Below, one piece after another: positions 53,014 to 62,027 of a stretch of 64,000 bases of DNA. A program made the translations under genes and the position numbers. The first letter of the stretch is position 1, and each line of letters begins with the position of its first letter. The notes beneath the pieces were generated by a model. The model was not told the DNA's origin, ran no database searches, and saw only the letters and a list, made by a program, of their open reading frames with translations. The stretch spans positions 310,001 to 374,000 of the forward strand of contig JAEXOY010000015.1 in assembly GCA_023439045.1 (NCBI GenBank), in the 5' to 3' direction. Source of the DNA: Bacillota bacterium (GTDB taxonomy: Bacteria; Bacillota; Clostridia; Acetivibrionales; DSM-1351).

Positions 53014-53406
53014 TTAGAATATATTTTCAAGTGAGAAGCGTTCTTTTTCTGGAATATGTTGTATTAGCTCCTTTAAGGATTCTAATTCAGCAGAAGCAGA
53101 AGGATACTCTTTTGCCTCGATATATTTCTTGCCTTTAGTGTATGATCCCTGAATGTTATCAATCTCAATATGATCAATCAAAGTAGCCCAATATCCCTTT
53201 GTCTTACTCCATTTCTGCTCAAAGGAATCTAAATGTTTTTGTGCACCCTCCCAGTTTATTGAGGTAAGTGAAGTTGATGCTGCCTCAATATTAGCTTCTA
53301 GTTCCCTTGCAGAACAATTCAAATAATATAGAGATAAAACACCTGAGACTATTATAATAATAAATAAAACAACAATCATGATAAGTGCTCTTTTAACATA
53401 TTTCAT
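53014..53406 (-). CDS. DUF4363 domain protein
   Basis: A 130-aa protein with one N-terminal membrane segment (RALIMIVVLFIIIIVSGVL) followed by a helical, charged extracytoplasmic or anchored domain of about 100 residues. DUF4363 proteins are clostridial and nearly always follow a DUF421 gene, as here with a 14-bp gap. Function unknown. The pair probably forms a membrane unit. Confidence 0.8.
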   Translation of the reverse strand: MKYVKRALIMIVVLFIIIIVSGVLSLYYLNCSARELEANIEAASTSLTSINWEGAQKHLDSFEQKWSKTKGYWATLIDHIEIDNIQGSYTKGKKYIEAKEYPSASAELESLKELIQHIPEKERFSLENIF

Positions 53407-53420
53407 GGCTAACCTATCCT

Positions 53421-54095
53421 TTATGCTTTTTTCTTTACCTGATAGAAGAACGTACCATCTGAACCCACATTTGCAAAGAAAATATCATTTGCACTTTTAA
53501 TATTGTGCTGTTTTAACTGGCTGTTTAGCCAATCCATATTATATTTTCCTTTTATATTATGTGTTATTATAGTTCCGTCTATTATGATATCTAGAGCAGG
53601 TGAATCTTCCTTTACCTTGAGCTGCATGTCCTCTGTTGTTACCCCTCTTTTTGCGGCCTTTGGGATAATACTTAATTGACCATTTGTTTCTAATATGGCA
53701 TATTCTACATCTGAAATATTATATATATCTTTATTTCTAAGCTGTTCTAGCATATCTGTTAAACTATAAAGCTCTTTTCTAAAAATATCTTCATTAAGCT
53801 TTCCTTTAGTAATTAACATACTCGGGGTTCCACATATAATATTTCTTGCTTTATAACTTTTGAGCGCTATAAGAGATATTGTTATTTGAGCTGCGAGTAT
53901 AGTCAGGATAGGTATAATACCATTAACCAGTGGTATTCCGGTATTTTGCATAGGCACTGAGGCTAACTCAGAAATCATTATGGCGACAGCTAGTTCAAAG
54001 GGTTGAAGCTGGCCAATTTGTCTTTTTCCCATTATTCTCATAGCAATTATTACTACCAAGTACAATACTAGAGTTCTTACAAATACAATAAGCAT
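53421..54095 (-). CDS. DUF421 membrane protein (YetF/YrbG type)
   Basis: A 224-aa protein with three membrane spans at the N-terminus and a soluble alpha/beta domain after about residue 85. The MRIMGKRQIGQLQPFELAVAIMISELAS segment around the first loop is the family signature. ATG 54095 is six bases from GGAGGTG; a GTG at 54104 lies within that site. B. subtilis relatives are sporulation- or envelope-linked, but no activity is established. It is followed by the DUF4363 partner gene. Confidence 0.85.
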   Translation of the reverse strand: MLIVFVRTLVLYLVVIIAMRIMGKRQIGQLQPFELAVAIMISELASVPMQNTGIPLVNGIIPILTILAAQITISLIALKSYKARNIICGTPSMLITKGKLNEDIFRKELYSLTDMLEQLRNKDIYNISDVEYAILETNGQLSIIPKAAKRGVTTEDMQLKVKEDSPALDIIIDGTIITHNIKGKYNMDWLNSQLKQHNIKSANDIFFANVGSDGTFFYQVKKKA

Positions 54096-54276
54096 CAATC
54101 TCACCTCCGTTTTAAGGTATTATTTATAATATTTTTATATTATTATGTTAAAAAAATACACACATTTTTAAAAAAGATGTTATAATAAAGGAGTATTCTT
54201 TACTAAAAGGGCATTGTTTATGGTGTTTGAAGCCATACTAATGATGCTCATTATTTTTTTAAGAGGGAATGATTCC

Positions 54277-54894
54277 ATGCAAGTTATTATTATAGGGTGT
54301 GGGAAAGTAGGAGCTAAATTTGCAAAGGTACTGTATGAAGAGGGACACGAGGTAGTTATTGTTTCTAGTGATCCAAAGTCGTTTAAAAATCTGTCTAACG
54401 ATTATGATGGATTAACTATTACTGGGGTTCCAATTGATCAGGACGTTCTAAAAATGGCAGGCATAGAAAATGCGGATGTTCTAGTCGCAGTTACAGAAGA
54501 TGATAATGTTAACATTATGGTTTGTCAGGTGGCAAAGGAGATATTTAAGGTTCCAAAGGTAATAGCCAGGATTTATAACCCATCACGCGAACAGGTATTT
54601 CATCAATTTGGGTTGGATACTTTCTGTCCAACAGATATTACAGTTAATGTAATACGTGCATTAGTTGCTTCGGATGAAGATATTACCACTCATACAATTG
54701 ACAATACTTCGATAATATTTAAGAAAATTAAGGTACCTGTAGGTAATATAAATAAGAGAATTGACCACCTGAAAATTAAAGAAGGAATGGTTTTTGGTGT
54801 GATTCGTAAAGGACATCTAATTTTTGCAAATGCAGTTGATAAACTAATGAAGGATGACATGATCGTAATTGCCGATAATACGCACCAAGTATAG
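54277..54894 (+). CDS. potassium channel regulatory subunit TrkA/KtrA, first copy
   Basis: A 205-aa cytoplasmic RCK protein with an N-terminal NAD-binding domain (GCGKVG at residues 7-12) and a C-terminal TrkA_C domain (about 130-205). ATG 54277, after AGAGGGA, removes a hydrophobic extension that the frame from 54214 would add. RCK rings gate TrkH/KtrB channels in response to nucleotides. It is followed after 38 bp by a second TrkA, and the only TrkH is encoded about 2.4 kb further in the opposite direction. Confidence 0.88.
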   Translation: MQVIIIGCGKVGAKFAKVLYEEGHEVVIVSSDPKSFKNLSNDYDGLTITGVPIDQDVLKMAGIENADVLVAVTEDDNVNIMVCQVAKEIFKVPKVIARIYNPSREQVFHQFGLDTFCPTDITVNVIRALVASDEDITTHTIDNTSIIFKKIKVPVGNINKRIDHLKIKEGMVFGVIRKGHLIFANAVDKLMKDDMIVIADNTHQV

Positions 54895-54932
54895 CAGATA
54901 AAGAGTATTGTAGAAAGGACAACATAAATGAT

Positions 54933-55592
54933 ATGAATATAGTAATAGCAGGAGGCGGGAAAATAGGATATTACCTAGTAAAGACCCTGCAACCATATAA
55001 ACATCGTATCACCGTTATAGAGCCTCAAAAGGAATTATGTGAAAAAATCGCTAACCAATTGAATGTATGTGTAATCAATGGTGATGCCACTACTCTTGAG
55101 CATCTTGAGGAAGCAAAATGCGATATTGCAGATATTTTTATTGCTGTTACTGGTAAAGATGAGGAGAATCTGATAGCTTGCCAGCTTGCAAAGAGAAATT
55201 TTGAAATACAAAGAACTATTGCAAGAGTTAATAATCCTAAAAACATCACAGTTTTTGATAAATTAGGTGTAGACATGGTTGTTAGCAGTACTTCCATAAT
55301 AGCTGATTTGATTGAGCAAGAAGTTGATTATTCAGGTATAAAAACTCTGATGAAGCTAAAAAACGGTAATATTGTATTGAGTGAAATCCTTATTACAGAC
55401 ACTTCAAGGGTCGTTAATAAATGTCTTAAGGACTTGAAAATACCTAGGGATAGTATCCTAATATCAGTAATACGTCAAGAAGATACTGTTATTATACCAA
55501 ATGGTTTTACGGAGCTAAAAGTAGGGGATCATATTATTGTTGCATCATCTCAGAATGATCAGCAGGCTATTAAGGAATTTTTTATTGGGTAG
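54933..55592 (+). CDS. potassium channel regulatory subunit TrkA/KtrA, second copy
   Basis: A 219-aa RCK protein with GGGKIG at residues 7-12 and a complete TrkA_C domain. It also has the acidic GDATTLEHLEEA turn, which in NAD-binding RCK proteins follows strand four; the first copy has GVPIDQDVLKMAG there instead. The two proteins are about equally long and may form a mixed ring or serve different channels. It is the last gene before the tyrS T-box. Confidence 0.88.
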   Translation: MNIVIAGGGKIGYYLVKTLQPYKHRITVIEPQKELCEKIANQLNVCVINGDATTLEHLEEAKCDIADIFIAVTGKDEENLIACQLAKRNFEIQRTIARVNNPKNITVFDKLGVDMVVSSTSIIADLIEQEVDYSGIKTLMKLKNGNIVLSEILITDTSRVVNKCLKDLKIPRDSILISVIRQEDTVIIPNGFTELKVGDHIIVASSQNDQQAIKEFFIG

Positions 55593-55639
55593 TTGCATTT
55601 TGCGGTTTTATTATGTTACAATGATACAAAATTCATATT

Positions 55640-55861
55640 GTCAAAAGCAATGAATACTTATATTAGCTTTTATTGGTGACATTCAGAGAACGGTCTCTTT
55701 GGTGAAAAGGCCGACGTACAATAAAAGTGAACTACACTGTTGGAGCTTTTTCGTAAGTGCGCGATAAGCACATTGAGGCAAATATTTATGTTTGCGAATT
55801 AAGGTGGTACCACGAGTTCTTCGTCCTTATCTATGATTTGGATAAAGAGCTTTTTTATTTT
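55640..55861 (+). ncRNA. T-box riboswitch of tyrS
   Basis: The T-box AAGGTGGTACCACG lies at 55801-55814, and a terminator hairpin with TTTTTTATTTT follows. In the specifier loop GTGAAC precedes TAC at 55733-55735, a tyrosine codon, in agreement with the downstream tyrosyl-tRNA synthetase. Confidence 0.93.
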
Positions 55862-55895
55862 GTAAGAAATGAATTAAAGAAATGGAGAGATCAGA

Positions 55896-57119
55896 ATGAG
55901 CGTTTTTGAAGTGCTAAAAGAAAGAGGATACCTTGCACAGGTAACACATGAAGATGAAGTAAAGAATTTATTGGAAAATAAGAATGTAACTTTCTATATA
56001 GGCTTTGACCCAACTGCAGACAGCTTACATGTTGGACATTTTATACAGCTGATGGTTATGTCCCATATGCAGCAGGCAGGTCACAGACCTATAGTTCTTT
56101 TGGGTGGCGGAACTGCAATGGTTGGAGACCCAAGCGGCAAAAATGACATGAGAAAGATGATGACAACAGAAATCATTAGCCATAATGTTGAACAGTTTAG
56201 AAAGCAGATATCTAAATTTATAGATTTTGCTGATGATAAAGCCATAATGGTTGACAATGGGGAATGGTTAAGAGAATTAAACTATATAGAGTTTTTGAGA
56301 AATGTAGGTGTTCATTTTTCTGTAAACAGAATGCTTTCGGCTGAGTGCTTTAAGTCAAGAATGGAAAATGGATTGACCTTCCTAGAATTCAATTACATGC
56401 TAATGCAGGGGTATGACTTCCTTGTTCTCAACAGGAAATATGATTGTCAAATGCAATTAGGCGGCGATGATCAATGGTCAAATATTCTTGCAGGCATGGA
56501 GCTTATCAGAAAATCAGATGGCAAAAGTGCTTATGGTATGACATTTACCCTGCTGACAACCAGTGAAGGCAAAAAGATGGGTAAAACTGAGAGTGGTGCT
56601 CTTTGGCTGGATGCGGAGAAAACTACTCCTTACGAGTTCTACCAGTACTGGAGAAATATTGCTGATGCCGATGTTGAAAAGTGCCTTGCGCTTCTTACAT
56701 TTTTACCTATGGAGGAAGTTAGAAGGCTTGGAGCTCTCAAGGATTCAGCTATAAATGAAGCTAAGAAAGTATTAGCCTTTGAGGTTACAAAGATTGTTCA
56801 TGGCCAAGAAGCTGCTATTAATGCTAAAGATGCTGCTGAAGCAATATTTGGAGGAAAGGGAAACTCAGATAATATACCATTTATTGAGGTGGAAGTGAGC
56901 AAGCTATCAGAGGGCATTAAGATTTTAGACCTACTAGTGCTTGCAGAACTCACACCATCAAAGAGTGAAGCTAGGCGTGCAGTACAACAAGGTGGAGTAT
57001 CAGTTAATGAAGTAAAGGTTGCAAACATAGATCACACCGTTACACAAAACGACTTAGTTGATGGAGAATTAATGCTGCAAAAAGGTAAAAAGAGCTTTAT
57101 AAAGATTAAGGCAATATAA
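55896..57119 (+). CDS. tyrS: tyrosyl-tRNA synthetase
   Basis: Class I synthetase of 407 aa that charges tRNA-Tyr. HVGH at residues 45-48 is the HIGH motif, and KMGKT at 227-231 the KMSKS equivalent. A C-terminal S4-like domain (about 340-405) ends with VNEVKVANIDHTVTQNDLVDG. ATG follows GGAGAG. It is a single gene under T-box control and ends at a strong terminator. Confidence 0.96.
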   Translation: MSVFEVLKERGYLAQVTHEDEVKNLLENKNVTFYIGFDPTADSLHVGHFIQLMVMSHMQQAGHRPIVLLGGGTAMVGDPSGKNDMRKMMTTEIISHNVEQFRKQISKFIDFADDKAIMVDNGEWLRELNYIEFLRNVGVHFSVNRMLSAECFKSRMENGLTFLEFNYMLMQGYDFLVLNRKYDCQMQLGGDDQWSNILAGMELIRKSDGKSAYGMTFTLLTTSEGKKMGKTESGALWLDAEKTTPYEFYQYWRNIADADVEKCLALLTFLPMEEVRRLGALKDSAINEAKKVLAFEVTKIVHGQEAAINAKDAAEAIFGGKGNSDNIPFIEVEVSKLSEGIKILDLLVLAELTPSKSEARRAVQQGGVSVNEVKVANIDHTVTQNDLVDGELMLQKGKKSFIKIKAI

Positions 57120-57138
57120 TATAGTTCTAGAACTAAAA

Positions 57139-57178
57139 GGGTTGTAACAAATAAGTTTATGTTTGTTACAACCCATAT
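57139..57178 (+). terminator. terminator after tyrS
   Basis: GGGTTGTAACAAA and TTTGTTACAACCC form a perfect 13-bp stem with a ten-base loop. The following tail is only partly T-rich. Confidence 0.75.
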
Positions 57179-57263
57179 TTATTATTAGTCTATTTTAACA
57201 ATGTACGCATGTGTGCAATAAGGTTGGTTGCTGTATCATGCAACTATAAATAATCATACATTA

Positions 57264-57345
57264 GCATATTTAAAATAACTAACCCATCAGACAAATAAAT
57301 GCATGGCATATTTAAAATAACTAACCCATCAGACATAAGATGCAT
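57264..57345. repeat. 42-bp tandem duplication next to trkH
   Basis: GCATATTTAAAATAACTAAC with the following CCATCAGACA begins at 57264 and again at 57306, near-identical units in tandem. The array ends eight bases from the trkH stop codon. Confidence 0.9.
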
Positions 57346-57352
57346 TGACTAA

Positions 57353-58726
57353 TTACCCAACTATAATTTTAGCTTCAGGGTATACAATATCTGATGAACG
57401 ATGTGTAGCCTTGATGGTCAGTGCCACAGCAAACGAAAGAGGTCCTACTCTGCCCAAAAACATTGCAATAAGTATTAAAATTTTGCTGCCTGTTGACAAC
57501 ATTGGAGTAAGGTCGAGTGATAAGCCAGCGGTGCCAAAGGCTGAAGTTGCCTCAAATAAAACATCCATAAACTTAAAATCAGGCTCAATGGCTAGCATTA
57601 TTGTAACAATAGTGCCTATTATTATTGCACTAAGTCCGGTAATGGCTAGAGCTTTGTTAATTATATTCTGATGAACCTTCTTTTTAAACAGGATGACCTC
57701 TTGAGAACCTCTTACCTGTGCGATTATCGCAAAAAATAAAACTCCTATGGTGGTAACTTTTATTCCACCGCCGGTGGACCCTGGTGCCGCTCCAATAAAC
57801 ATAAGAAAAATGGAAAACACCTTGGTTATTTCATGCATTTCACTTACGGGTAAAGAATAAAAACCAGCTGTTCTAGCGGCAGCGGAATGAAATATAGAGG
57901 CATTTATCTTTTCTGGTAAAGAAAGTACTCCCAGTGTTTTTGGGTTGCTAAATTCATTAGAAAAAGTAAACAAGGCACCTATAATAAGTAGGGTTGCAGA
58001 AATGACTAAGACCAGCTTTGTATGGAATAAAAGTCGCTTGTTTTTTCTATATTCGTACAGATCTCTCCATACTGTAAACCCTAGACCTCCAATAACCAGT
58101 AAAGAACTAATTGTATATAATACAAGAGGATTATCATTCATGGTAGTCATACTTACAAAATTGCCATTCTCAACTGAGCTCATTATGTCAAAGCCGGAAT
58201 TGGAAAACGCTGATATTGAATGAAATATCCCTAAATAAAGCCCAATACTTCCATACTTAGGTACAAAATTTATTGATAATAGTATAGCCCCTGTTAACTC
58301 AATAATTAGAGTTGCAGATACTATTTTTTTAATAAGCTTTAAAGCCTCGTCAAACCTGAAGAGATTTATTGATTCCTGTGCAAGAATCATTCCTTTGAGT
58401 CCCACTCTTTTTCCTAACAAGATAGAAAAGTAAGTTGCTAGTGTTACGATGCCCAGTGCTCCAACTTGAATGAGCGCCAAAATTACAAGCTGACCAAATA
58501 GTGACCAGTATTTAAAGGTATCATAAATAACCAAACCCGTTATACAGGACGCAGAGGTTGCTGTAAAAAGTGCATCCACATAAGGTGTCCAATTTCCGCT
58601 TCTTGAACTTATGGGGAGCGTAAGCAACAGTGATCCAACCAAAATGAGGGCTAGAAAGCTCAAAACTATTAATTTAGCAGGTGCAATGCTCAAAAGGTTA
58701 ATTTTCTTTTTAGTATTAACTGACAT
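57353..58726 (-). CDS. TrkH/KtrB potassium uptake channel subunit
   Basis: A 457-aa membrane protein of the Trk/Ktr superfamily with four pore repeats. The selectivity-filter-like loops are TSASCITGLVIYD, HSISAFSNSGFDI, RTAGFYSLPV and FEATSAFGTAGLSLD, each with the central glycine. It should take up K+ with sodium coupling and be gated by one or both TrkA proteins encoded about 2 kb away. Lengths fit KtrB (about 450 aa) rather than the longer TrkH. It is convergent with tyrS. Confidence 0.9.
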   Translation of the reverse strand: MSVNTKKKINLLSIAPAKLIVLSFLALILVGSLLLTLPISSRSGNWTPYVDALFTATSASCITGLVIYDTFKYWSLFGQLVILALIQVGALGIVTLATYFSILLGKRVGLKGMILAQESINLFRFDEALKLIKKIVSATLIIELTGAILLSINFVPKYGSIGLYLGIFHSISAFSNSGFDIMSSVENGNFVSMTTMNDNPLVLYTISSLLVIGGLGFTVWRDLYEYRKNKRLLFHTKLVLVISATLLIIGALFTFSNEFSNPKTLGVLSLPEKINASIFHSAAARTAGFYSLPVSEMHEITKVFSIFLMFIGAAPGSTGGGIKVTTIGVLFFAIIAQVRGSQEVILFKKKVHQNIINKALAITGLSAIIIGTIVTIMLAIEPDFKFMDVLFEATSAFGTAGLSLDLTPMLSTGSKILILIAMFLGRVGPLSFAVALTIKATHRSSDIVYPEAKIIVG

Positions 58727-59170
58727 ATTTTATCACCTTAGTAATAATAAACTGTAAGTATAGATTTCCTATTTTACATAATATTATAATAACAACCATC
58801 TAGAATATAATTCCTTTATAATGGGTCAAACCTTTAGTTGTGTAATACTAGAAAAAAGGTATGTACCTCAGAATAAATCTATTATATCTTTAAATAAGCT
58901 ATATTACTAGTATTTTAGGATGCTTTCAGAAAGTCATGGAGAGGGGCGATACTTTTTCCATGAGCTTATTCATAATCATACCTGACAGTTCATGATAACG
59001 GTCATTCTTATCCTCAAATTATTTGATGTTTATTGAAAAAAATGGAGTTGTATGCTAGAGTGTTATTGGAAATAAAAAGCAAAATTCAGTGAATGATATA
59101 CTTTTGAGCAATATTCATTTAAATAATATTAGCTTGAGAATAAATCGATACTTTATAGGAGGGCATCTAT
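58727..59170 (+). other. intergenic region before the beta-helix gene
   Basis: This 444-bp gap shows one small dyad, TCATGGA/TCCATGA (58934-58963), and otherwise AT-rich DNA. I looked for a cyclic-di-GMP aptamer and found none. No ORF of interest was noted. AGGAGGG lies just before the gene. Confidence 0.45.
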
Positions 59171-61363
59171 ATGAGAAATCATTTTAGGTTTTTATCGTTT
59201 ATTCTGATTGTTTCAATCCTTTTCTCGTTTAGCACTAGTATTTCCATTGCTGACCAAATGCAATCGAAATCATCTTCTCCAGTGAAAACTTACAGCGATC
59301 CTGAATTAGCAAGGGCAGTGTCCCTTGGAATTGGAAGCTATGCAAAGAATGCTCCTATTACATATAAACAATTTTTTCAAATGTTAGATGCATCTGTTAA
59401 GTTATCTAAAGCAACCGTACTGGCTCAATGGAAGAAACAGTTGCCCAAGGCACGAGCATCCACTAAAACAATGCTCCGTGAAGAGGGGATGCTTGCTGTC
59501 TATTATGCCGCAAGCGCACTTGGAGCTGATTATTGTAATACTAATACCGATTGGGGCATAATAAATGATTTAATTGGGGATGGTGCATGGAGTAAGTTTA
59601 CTTTTAATTATCCGTTGTTTCCCGACTGGAACAAACAGGCCAAACTTGGCACCGACAAGTGGGACAATCATGTGGTAGCTGCATATTTCTACTCCATGGG
59701 GAGAATTTCGCTGTATAGTGAAAAGACGATATTTGACTTTGATACTGTAAAGGTTTCCATGAATCCGGAGAAAACTTTCACGTATGAGGACGGGCTGCGT
59801 GCAGCATTAAGACTGTATGATTCGAAGCCTCAGGAGTCTGAAATTGCAAAAAATGCATCAGAGGCTGCTATTTTAAAAAAAGCTGATGAGCGGCGCAAGG
59901 CTATCTTAAACAGCAAAACCAATGTAACTATTAAGGGTACCTCCTATTATGTATCCAACTCAGGAAATGACAATAACGATGGACGCTCACCTGCTACAGC
60001 CTGGGCTACATTGGAAAAGGTAAACAATGCTGATTTAAAAGCTGGAGATGGCGTTTTCTTTGAACGCGGAGGACTTTGGAGGGGACTTATTAAATGTAAA
60101 GATAACGTAACCTATTCCGCTTATGGGGAAGGCAATAAGCCGAAAATTTTCGGCTCACCTGAAAATGGTGCCAGCCCTGATAAATGGAAGCTATTAGAGG
60201 GCACAAAAAATATTTGGGTGTTTTATAAGGATATGTATGATACCGGCGGAATCGTATTTGATGATGGAAAAAGCTGGGCGGCAAGAAGGGAAGCCTATTG
60301 GGATGGCAGTAAATATGTTGATATGGTAACCAGAAAGCCTATTGATATAAAAAAGCTTGAAAATCTAACCCTGTTTAGTGCTGTTGACTATACCGGGTAC
60401 TCCTCTGAGGAAGCCAGATTCGAATTGGTAAAGCAGGGTAAGTTATATCTACGCTGCGATGCAGGAAACCCCGGTAAAATATATAGCTCTATCGAATTTC
60501 TCTGCCTCAAGGACAACGGCGGCAGTGAATTTGTGGTTCAGGGCGCTGATGGAAATACTATAGATAATCTTTGCGTCATGTATAGTAACGGAACAGGAAT
60601 ACAAATATGCAGCAATTCAACTGTTCAAAATTGTGAAGTAGGTTGGCTGGGTGGTGCGATAATGAATTTCTCTCAATTTGGTAGGGAGTGTGTGTTGCGT
60701 GTTGGCGATGGCATTACATTAGGACGTGGTCCTGATAAAAAGGGTATTAACTGCTCTGCTATAAATAATTATATCCACCATCAATATGACCAGGCAATAG
60801 CGATTGAAATTGGACCAGGCGGGGATGAAAATCTGAGATTTGTGGAAAATGCTACCATTAAGGGCAATCTGGTAGAAAGATGCTCGGGTGGTATTCTAGT
60901 CGCCGATTGGGGCGCAACGAATTCTGATACCTATGACAAACCACTATTTAATAAAATTCTTATCGAGGATAACTACTTATTGTATATGGGCTTTGGATGG
61001 TCCCACCTTGATCTAGACTATAATTGGGGTTATGCCAGTGAGCCTAATAATGGAAATTGCGTAATTATGTTTGGTTTTCCTGCTAAATCAGGTACAAACA
61101 TAACGGTAAAAAACAATGTACTCTACAAATCGAGATATGGACTTATAGGTGGAAAACCAATTGTAGTCGGCTTTACAGTAATACCACAACAATATCAGGC
61201 CAAGTTTTCAGGTAATACCTATGTTCAAAACATAGGCGGCCTTTTGGCAGAATGGGGCATACCAAAGAGTGGCAATGACACAAACAAATACCTTTTTGGT
61301 ATCAATGCAGAAAAAACTGTTAAAGACGTGTTGGGAGACAAAACGGGTGTGGTTTTAAAATAG
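59171..61363 (+). CDS. secreted right-handed beta-helix protein with degenerate SLH-like N-terminal repeats
   Basis: A 730-aa exported protein. The signal peptide covers about residues 1-27 (hydrophobic LSFILIVSILFSFS). Residues about 40-230 hold three stretches that resemble S-layer-homology helices (ITYKQFFQMLD, REEGMLAVYYAASALG, TYEDGLRAALRLYD) but lack the usual strict SLH motif. Residues about 260-725 open with YYVSNSGNDNNDGRSPATAW, a common entry to parallel beta-helix proteins of the pectate-lyase superfamily, and continue with N- and G-rich turns. No dockerin is present, so it is not a cellulosome subunit. A polysaccharide target at the cell surface is inference. A terminator follows. 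Confidence 0.75.
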   Translation: MRNHFRFLSFILIVSILFSFSTSISIADQMQSKSSSPVKTYSDPELARAVSLGIGSYAKNAPITYKQFFQMLDASVKLSKATVLAQWKKQLPKARASTKTMLREEGMLAVYYAASALGADYCNTNTDWGIINDLIGDGAWSKFTFNYPLFPDWNKQAKLGTDKWDNHVVAAYFYSMGRISLYSEKTIFDFDTVKVSMNPEKTFTYEDGLRAALRLYDSKPQESEIAKNASEAAILKKADERRKAILNSKTNVTIKGTSYYVSNSGNDNNDGRSPATAWATLEKVNNADLKAGDGVFFERGGLWRGLIKCKDNVTYSAYGEGNKPKIFGSPENGASPDKWKLLEGTKNIWVFYKDMYDTGGIVFDDGKSWAARREAYWDGSKYVDMVTRKPIDIKKLENLTLFSAVDYTGYSSEEARFELVKQGKLYLRCDAGNPGKIYSSIEFLCLKDNGGSEFVVQGADGNTIDNLCVMYSNGTGIQICSNSTVQNCEVGWLGGAIMNFSQFGRECVLRVGDGITLGRGPDKKGINCSAINNYIHHQYDQAIAIEIGPGGDENLRFVENATIKGNLVERCSGGILVADWGATNSDTYDKPLFNKILIEDNYLLYMGFGWSHLDLDYNWGYASEPNNGNCVIMFGFPAKSGTNITVKNNVLYKSRYGLIGGKPIVVGFTVIPQQYQAKFSGNTYVQNIGGLLAEWGIPKSGNDTNKYLFGINAEKTVKDVLGDKTGVVLK

Positions 61364-61399
61364 GGACGGAAGATGCGTGGTAACACTTTTGTACTAAAA

Positions 61400-61453
61400 G
61401 CATAGAATATTAATACAAGAAGACTTAAGCGTCATAAATATTCTACGTTTTTT
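61400..61453 (+). terminator. terminator after the beta-helix gene
   Basis: CATAGAATATTA pairs with TAAATATTCTACG, followed by TTTTTT. Confidence 0.75.
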
Positions 61454-61523
61454 AAATAAGGAGGGCTTGTAGTGAATATACCAACTATGAAAGTGTTCCA
61501 ACGTCACGGAGGTGCAGTAAAAT

Positions 61524-61871
61524 ATGGACAAATTTATTGTCACGGGAGGTAGAAAACTTAAGGGCGATATTGAAATAGATGGTTCAAAGAATTCAGTATT
61601 GCCAATTCTAGCTGCAACAATCATAAATGGTGGAGAAAACATCATAAAGAATTGTCCTATGTTTAAAGATGTAGAGATTCTTCTGGATATATTAAAGAAC
61701 CTCGGGTGTAAAGTAAAAGTTGAGAATAATGTTGTAGTTGTAGATTCATCAACAATAACTTCTACGTTAGTTCCGGAAGATCTAGCTACAGAAATGAGAT
61801 CATCCATTATACTTATGGGTCCAATACTTGCAAGGGTTGGGAAAGTGACTATAAGCTATCCAGGTGGGTGA
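61524..61871 (+). pseudogene. 5' fragment of murA (UDP-GlcNAc enolpyruvyltransferase)
   Basis: The frame gives 115 residues matching only the N-terminal quarter of MurA (usual length about 420 aa). It includes GSKNSVLPILAATI with the substrate-binding lysine and asparagine, and ends at SYPGG where full-length proteins continue with CEIGPRPID. A stop follows at once and none of the three frames beyond resumes MurA. The start is intact: ACGGAGGTGC precedes the ATG, and a 26-codon frame (61472-61551) overlaps it. It is therefore a truncated remnant, perhaps still translated. The catalytic cysteine region is absent, so no enzyme activity is expected. Confidence 0.82.
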
Positions 61872-61942
61872 GTTAGTATATTGTGATTTAGTTTTGTATG
61901 ATATATGAAGAATAAAACGTTATACATATCAGTAACATAAAA

Positions 61943-61984
61943 AAATCTTATGTACAATCCCAAATGGGAAAGTGCATAAGATTT
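61943..61984. terminator. bidirectional terminator
   Basis: AAATCTTATG and CATAAGATTT enclose an inner TCCC/GGGA stem. It lies between the murA fragment and the convergent regulator gene. Confidence 0.75.
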
Positions 61985-62027
61985 AAGCATATCATTTTAG
62001 GTAATAAGGTGAAATATATATATAATA

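Noticed and set aside
58727..59170. Possible cyclic-di-GMP riboswitch before the secreted beta-helix gene
   Set aside because: The conserved aptamer elements were not found; only a small seven-base dyad is present.
61860..61900. Simple frameshift in murA rather than truncation
   Set aside because: None of the three frames after the stop resumes the expected MurA continuation, so a single indel cannot restore the gene.
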